Assembly: GCF_907165205.1 (NCBI RefSeq)
Contig: NC_058189.1
Coordinates: 21,450,001 to 21,514,000, forward strand
Reading direction: 5' to 3'
DNA from: Coccinella septempunctata
Taxonomy: Eukaryota; Arthropoda; Insecta; Coleoptera; Coccinellidae
DNA length: 64,000 nt
Shown here: positions 60,752 to 64,000 of the stretch, in pieces
Numbering within the stretch: position 1 is the first letter of the stretch
Layout of the letters: each line of letters starts with the position of its first letter
Program-made: the position numbers and the translations under genes
The notes under the pieces: generated by a model
Database searches by the model: none
What the model saw: the letters and a program-made list of their open reading frames with translations, nothing else
What the model was told of the DNA's origin: nothing

Positions 60752-63700
60752 CAGGGTCTTTCACGAGAAACCTCACCCATATTTATACGGGAAACTACTG
60801 AACGTATTTTCATGAAATTCAGCACTTATATGTATTTCACGATGCTGATGAAATCTAAAATATTTTCAAGGCATGAGCACCTCCGGTTTTTCCGGAAATG
60901 ACGTCAACTTCCGTTTTTCAAATTGGAACACAATTTTTTTATTGCAGAAATAGATTCCTTAGAAAATTTCAAGTTATTTTGATGTAACATTTTTCAGTTT
61001 TGGTTGGAAAATTCTCTCTGAACGGGAAAATTCGAAAAAAAAATCGAAAATAGAGCTCCGCTGAAACAAGAATAACTTCGAGGTTTTTGGATGGAAAATT
61101 TTCATTTTTGGGATTTTTCAAGATGTAAGATTGATGTATCCACTTTAAAAATCAAAATCGCGATTCATGATACAGGGGGTGAAAAAATCGCTTTCAAAGT
61201 TAGGGATGACAAAATCGTGAAAAATCAATTTTTTCAAATTAGAACCCCATTTTTTTATGGCAGATATTGAATCTACGTTAAAAAATAATGTGAGTGTATG
61301 CATCACACCCTTGCCCTAAAATGGATATTTTCTGAGTTATTCACAAAAAACTGTTTTTCGTCTTGAATTTTCAGCTATTTCTTTTCCCTTCACGCCAAAA
61401 AAAATGAAATTTTCAGGAACTGTTACTTAAACCATGTTTTAGATTTTACTACCCTAATATGCAAGAGAAAAAAGTTACAGGTTGTTCCTAAATAGATGGC
61501 GAATTTTGATTCGAATTTGTATCGGAAACCTAGCTCTTTATTTCAACTAATCGGCCATCGGTTTTCTCTCCAGTGATAAATAAATAATTCCTTATGAACC
61601 ATATGCAAAAACTTACTATGTTTTACATTCTTTTTTTTTAATGATAGATATCATTAATTACATCTGCCAAATTCCTCTTTATTCAGTAGCATTTTGTTTT
61701 GTGTTTACTATTAATTTGGTGATAATTCGTATTGAGGTATAAAATCTAATTCACCTAATTTTACCAATGAAGATTATTTAAATCTCATTCTACTTCATGG
61801 AGAATGTAATAAAGTTGTAGATAGAACGATTCGACTGTTCACTGAGAGGTTTCCTGACCGACCCAGACCAACGAGAGATACCATTAACAGAACCATGACA
61901 AACTTGAGAAATGTCGGATCCTTCGTTAAGAAAACTATACACAGAGAAAAAAATATAGTAGAAGATGAGAACAATGAAATTACAGTTCTTGCATATTTTC
62001 GTGTGAATCCTCAAAATTCTCTCAAAGATGCCGAGATTGATCTGGGATTATCTCAATCGAGTGTTTGGAGAATATTAAAAAAACAAAAAATGCACCCATA
62101 TAAATTCAATAGGGTATAGCATTCGAAGGAAACTGATTTCGTCAGGAGAACAGAGTTTTGCGAAGCTATGATGATTCGATTTCAAGAGAATGAAAACTTT
62201 TTGGACTGTATAATTTGGACAGATGAATCTAAATTCACAAAGAATGGTTCTTTCAATAGGCATAACAGTCATTATTGGGATGAAGAGAACAACCACCACT
62301 TCAGACAATGGAACTTTCAAGAGACCTGGAGTTTCAATGTTTTTTGCGCCATCAAAAATAATGCAATTCTCGATGTTCATATTTATGATGGGACTTGAAC
62401 TGGTAAGATAGAACACTACACATGTTTGCATTATTTAAAGAATGTTCTCCCTTAGGAGATAGATATTCTAATAATTATTATTATTCATAATATTCAAATA
62501 ATTGAGCCGCTAGTACAGAACCATAATGACTTATGGTATCAACAAGATGGCGCGCCTTCACACAATTCACTCAATGTGTCAAATATCCTCTACAGGCTAT
62601 TTGAAGATCGATGGTTGGCGAACAATGGTCCACATCTTTGGCCACCACGTTCTCCCGATTTAACTCCTTTAGACTATTATGTTTGGGGTAGGATAAAAAA
62701 TATTGTCTACTCAACTCCCCTGACTGATAAAGAGGACTGCATAGAACGAGTCAGAAATGCGTTCAGGTTTGTTTAGATTTTTAGATTCATAGTTTTGAAA
62801 CTCAATTTGGTTTTTAAACACTTTTGCAGATCTCTTCCTCCCGATGGAATAAGAAGAGCAACGCACGAAGCATTGCTGAGACGTATAAATAAATGTCTAG
62901 AAATTAACGGTCAAAACTTTGAGCATCTTCTCTAGTTATAACTGCGAGAGTTTGCCATGGTTCTCCTAATAGTAACTTGAAGTCGGTTTCAAGAAGGGGT
63001 GAAAAATCTACAGCAGGGTTCAAATAACAGTTCCTGAAAATTTCATCTTTTTGGCGTGAAGGGAAAAGAAATAGCTGAAAATTCTAGACGAAAAACAGTT
63101 TTTTGTGAATAACTCAGAAAATATCCATTTTAGGACAAGGGTGTGATGCATACACTCACATTATTTTTTAACGTAGATTCAATATCTGCCATAAAAAAAT
63201 GGGGTTCTAATTTGAAAAAATTGATTTTTCACGATTTTGTCATCACTTTCATCACTTTGAAAGCGATTTTTTCACCCCCTGTATCATGAATCGCGATTTC
63301 GATTTTTAAAGTGGATACATCAATCTTACATCTTAAAAAATCCCAAAAATGAAAATTTTCCATCCAAAAACCTCGAAGTTATTCTTGTTTCAGCGGAGCT
63401 CTATTTTCGATTTTTTTTTCGAATTCCCGCTCAGAGAGAATTTTCCAACCAAAACTGAAAAATGTTACATCGAAATAACTTGAAATTTTCTAAGGAATCT
63501 ATTTCTGCAATAAAAAAATTGTGTTCCAATTTGAAAAACGGAAGTTGACGTCATTTCCGCAAAAACCAGAGGTGCTCAAGCCTTGAAAATATTTTAGATT
63601 TCATCAGCATCGTGAAATACATATAAGTGCTGAATTTCATGAAAATACGTTCAGTAGTTTCCCGTATAAATATGGGTGAGGTTCCTCGTGAAAGAACCTG
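60752..63700. mobile_element. Tc1/mariner-superfamily element with ~700-bp inverted repeats
   Basis: The ends are CAGGGTCTTTCACGAGAAAC and its inverse (CTCGTGAAAGAACCTG), with TA on both sides (60750-60751, 63701-63702). The arms 60752-61455 and 63000-63700 match almost throughout. Transposase lies between on + strand. Unusually long arms for mariner. Confidence 0.87.
61755..62935 (+). pseudogene. Mariner-like transposase (DUF4817/DDE_3 type), two exons, stops
   Basis: The same frame runs from about 61755 to 62766, then a 63-bp intron (62767-62829, gt..ttgcag) and exon 2 to TAG 62933-62935. N-terminal helix-turn-helix FTNEDYLNLILLHGECNKVV and GLSQSSVWRILKKQKMHPY; catalytic IIWTDESKFT (D), WYQQDGAPSHN (D) and PPRSPDLTPLDYYVWG (D/E region); exon 2 LPPDGIRRATHEALLRRI. 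Nonsense codons at about 62117, 62396 and 62453, and no clear ATG at the start. Old but colinear. Confidence 0.85.
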
Positions 63701-64000
63701 TATTGCTATATCTTCTTGAACTGATCGTTATATTGTTCAAAAGTTCATTTTAATTGCTTGCCAGCGCCACATGGCCTACTTAATTTTTTTTTGCTAACAG
63801 TATTCGGCCCAAAAAGCCTGCTTCTCTTTACCCTCCATGAGTCAGTGTAGAGTGGTTTATCTATATTTTTAAGTTTATCTATGATCGAACAAATTTTGAT
63901 CTGATTCGTAAAATGGATATATCGCACATCCAGAATGAAAGGCGCTCAACTAAAAAGTGCCATTTTTGAGTTAGTACCATTTTACGATTCACGGGAACGT
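63701..64000. other. Right edge: no feature recognised
   Basis: AT-rich sequence with no recognised frame. Confidence 0.4.

Noticed and set aside
62576..62776. Separate small gene downstream of the mariner transposase
   Set aside because: It is in the same frame as the upstream transposase parts and contains the QQDGAP/PPRSPDLTPLD motifs, so it is the same ORF interrupted by stops.

Overview
The window is nuclear DNA of an arthropod, most likely an insect. It is AT-rich and intron-containing. The only conserved cellular gene I recognise is a Mediator subunit, and the rest is a dense insect-type mixture of transposable elements: PIF/Harbinger, Tc1/mariner with DUF4817-type transposase, jockey-like and CR1/L2-like LINEs, Ty3/gypsy, BEL/Pao and Penelope-like elements (PLEs). 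I cannot fix the order or species from sequence alone.

Bases 1-24,100 are the 3' part of MED24 (+ strand, six exons at 4008-4269, 4948-5377, 12808-13249, 13314-13654, 18893-19219 and 23128-23523, about 731 codons) with introns swollen by transposons. If the upstream exons lie left of the window, the first 4 kb is also MED24 intron. That 4 kb holds a PIF/Harbinger element. Its three-exon minus-strand transposase carries an opposite-strand MADF-type gene in its second intron. Next to it lies a palindromic head-to-tail array of about nine Harbinger-type MITEs joined through shared TTA/TAA target triplets. The large third-to-last introns carry a jockey-like LINE containing an 821-bp TA-flanked element, a decayed gypsy, LINE 3' ends, a solo LTR, several palindromic MITEs and a 1.28-kb element with perfect 8-bp target duplications. 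A hammerhead ribozyme motif of the PLE type is present at about 5541-5592 on the minus strand.

From 24 to 34 kb there is a complex inverted-repeat block. Two inverted copies of a 1.6-kb LTR-like repeat flank large palindromes and three or four decayed copies of a gene whose motif order resembles a FEN1/XPG-PIN nuclease (HEEAD, SDTD, GCD). From 34.9 to 47 kb lies a five-level nest: a gypsy gag is split by a nearly full-length jockey-like LINE; a second LINE is split by an element with inverted ends carrying a conserved gene of unknown function; that gene is itself split by another LINE and by a MITE; and the MITE contains a truncated PLE.

From 47 to 64 kb there are two internally deleted BEL/Pao elements and a young, structurally intact gypsy (49395-53906, 204-bp LTRs, 5-bp duplication) sitting inside a DNA element with perfect 31-bp inverted ends. 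Beyond these come nested palindromic MITEs, a second PLE with a hammerhead-like motif upstream of its reverse transcriptase, and a 2.95-kb mariner-like element with about 700-bp inverted repeats. I recognise no tRNA, rRNA or CRISPR array.
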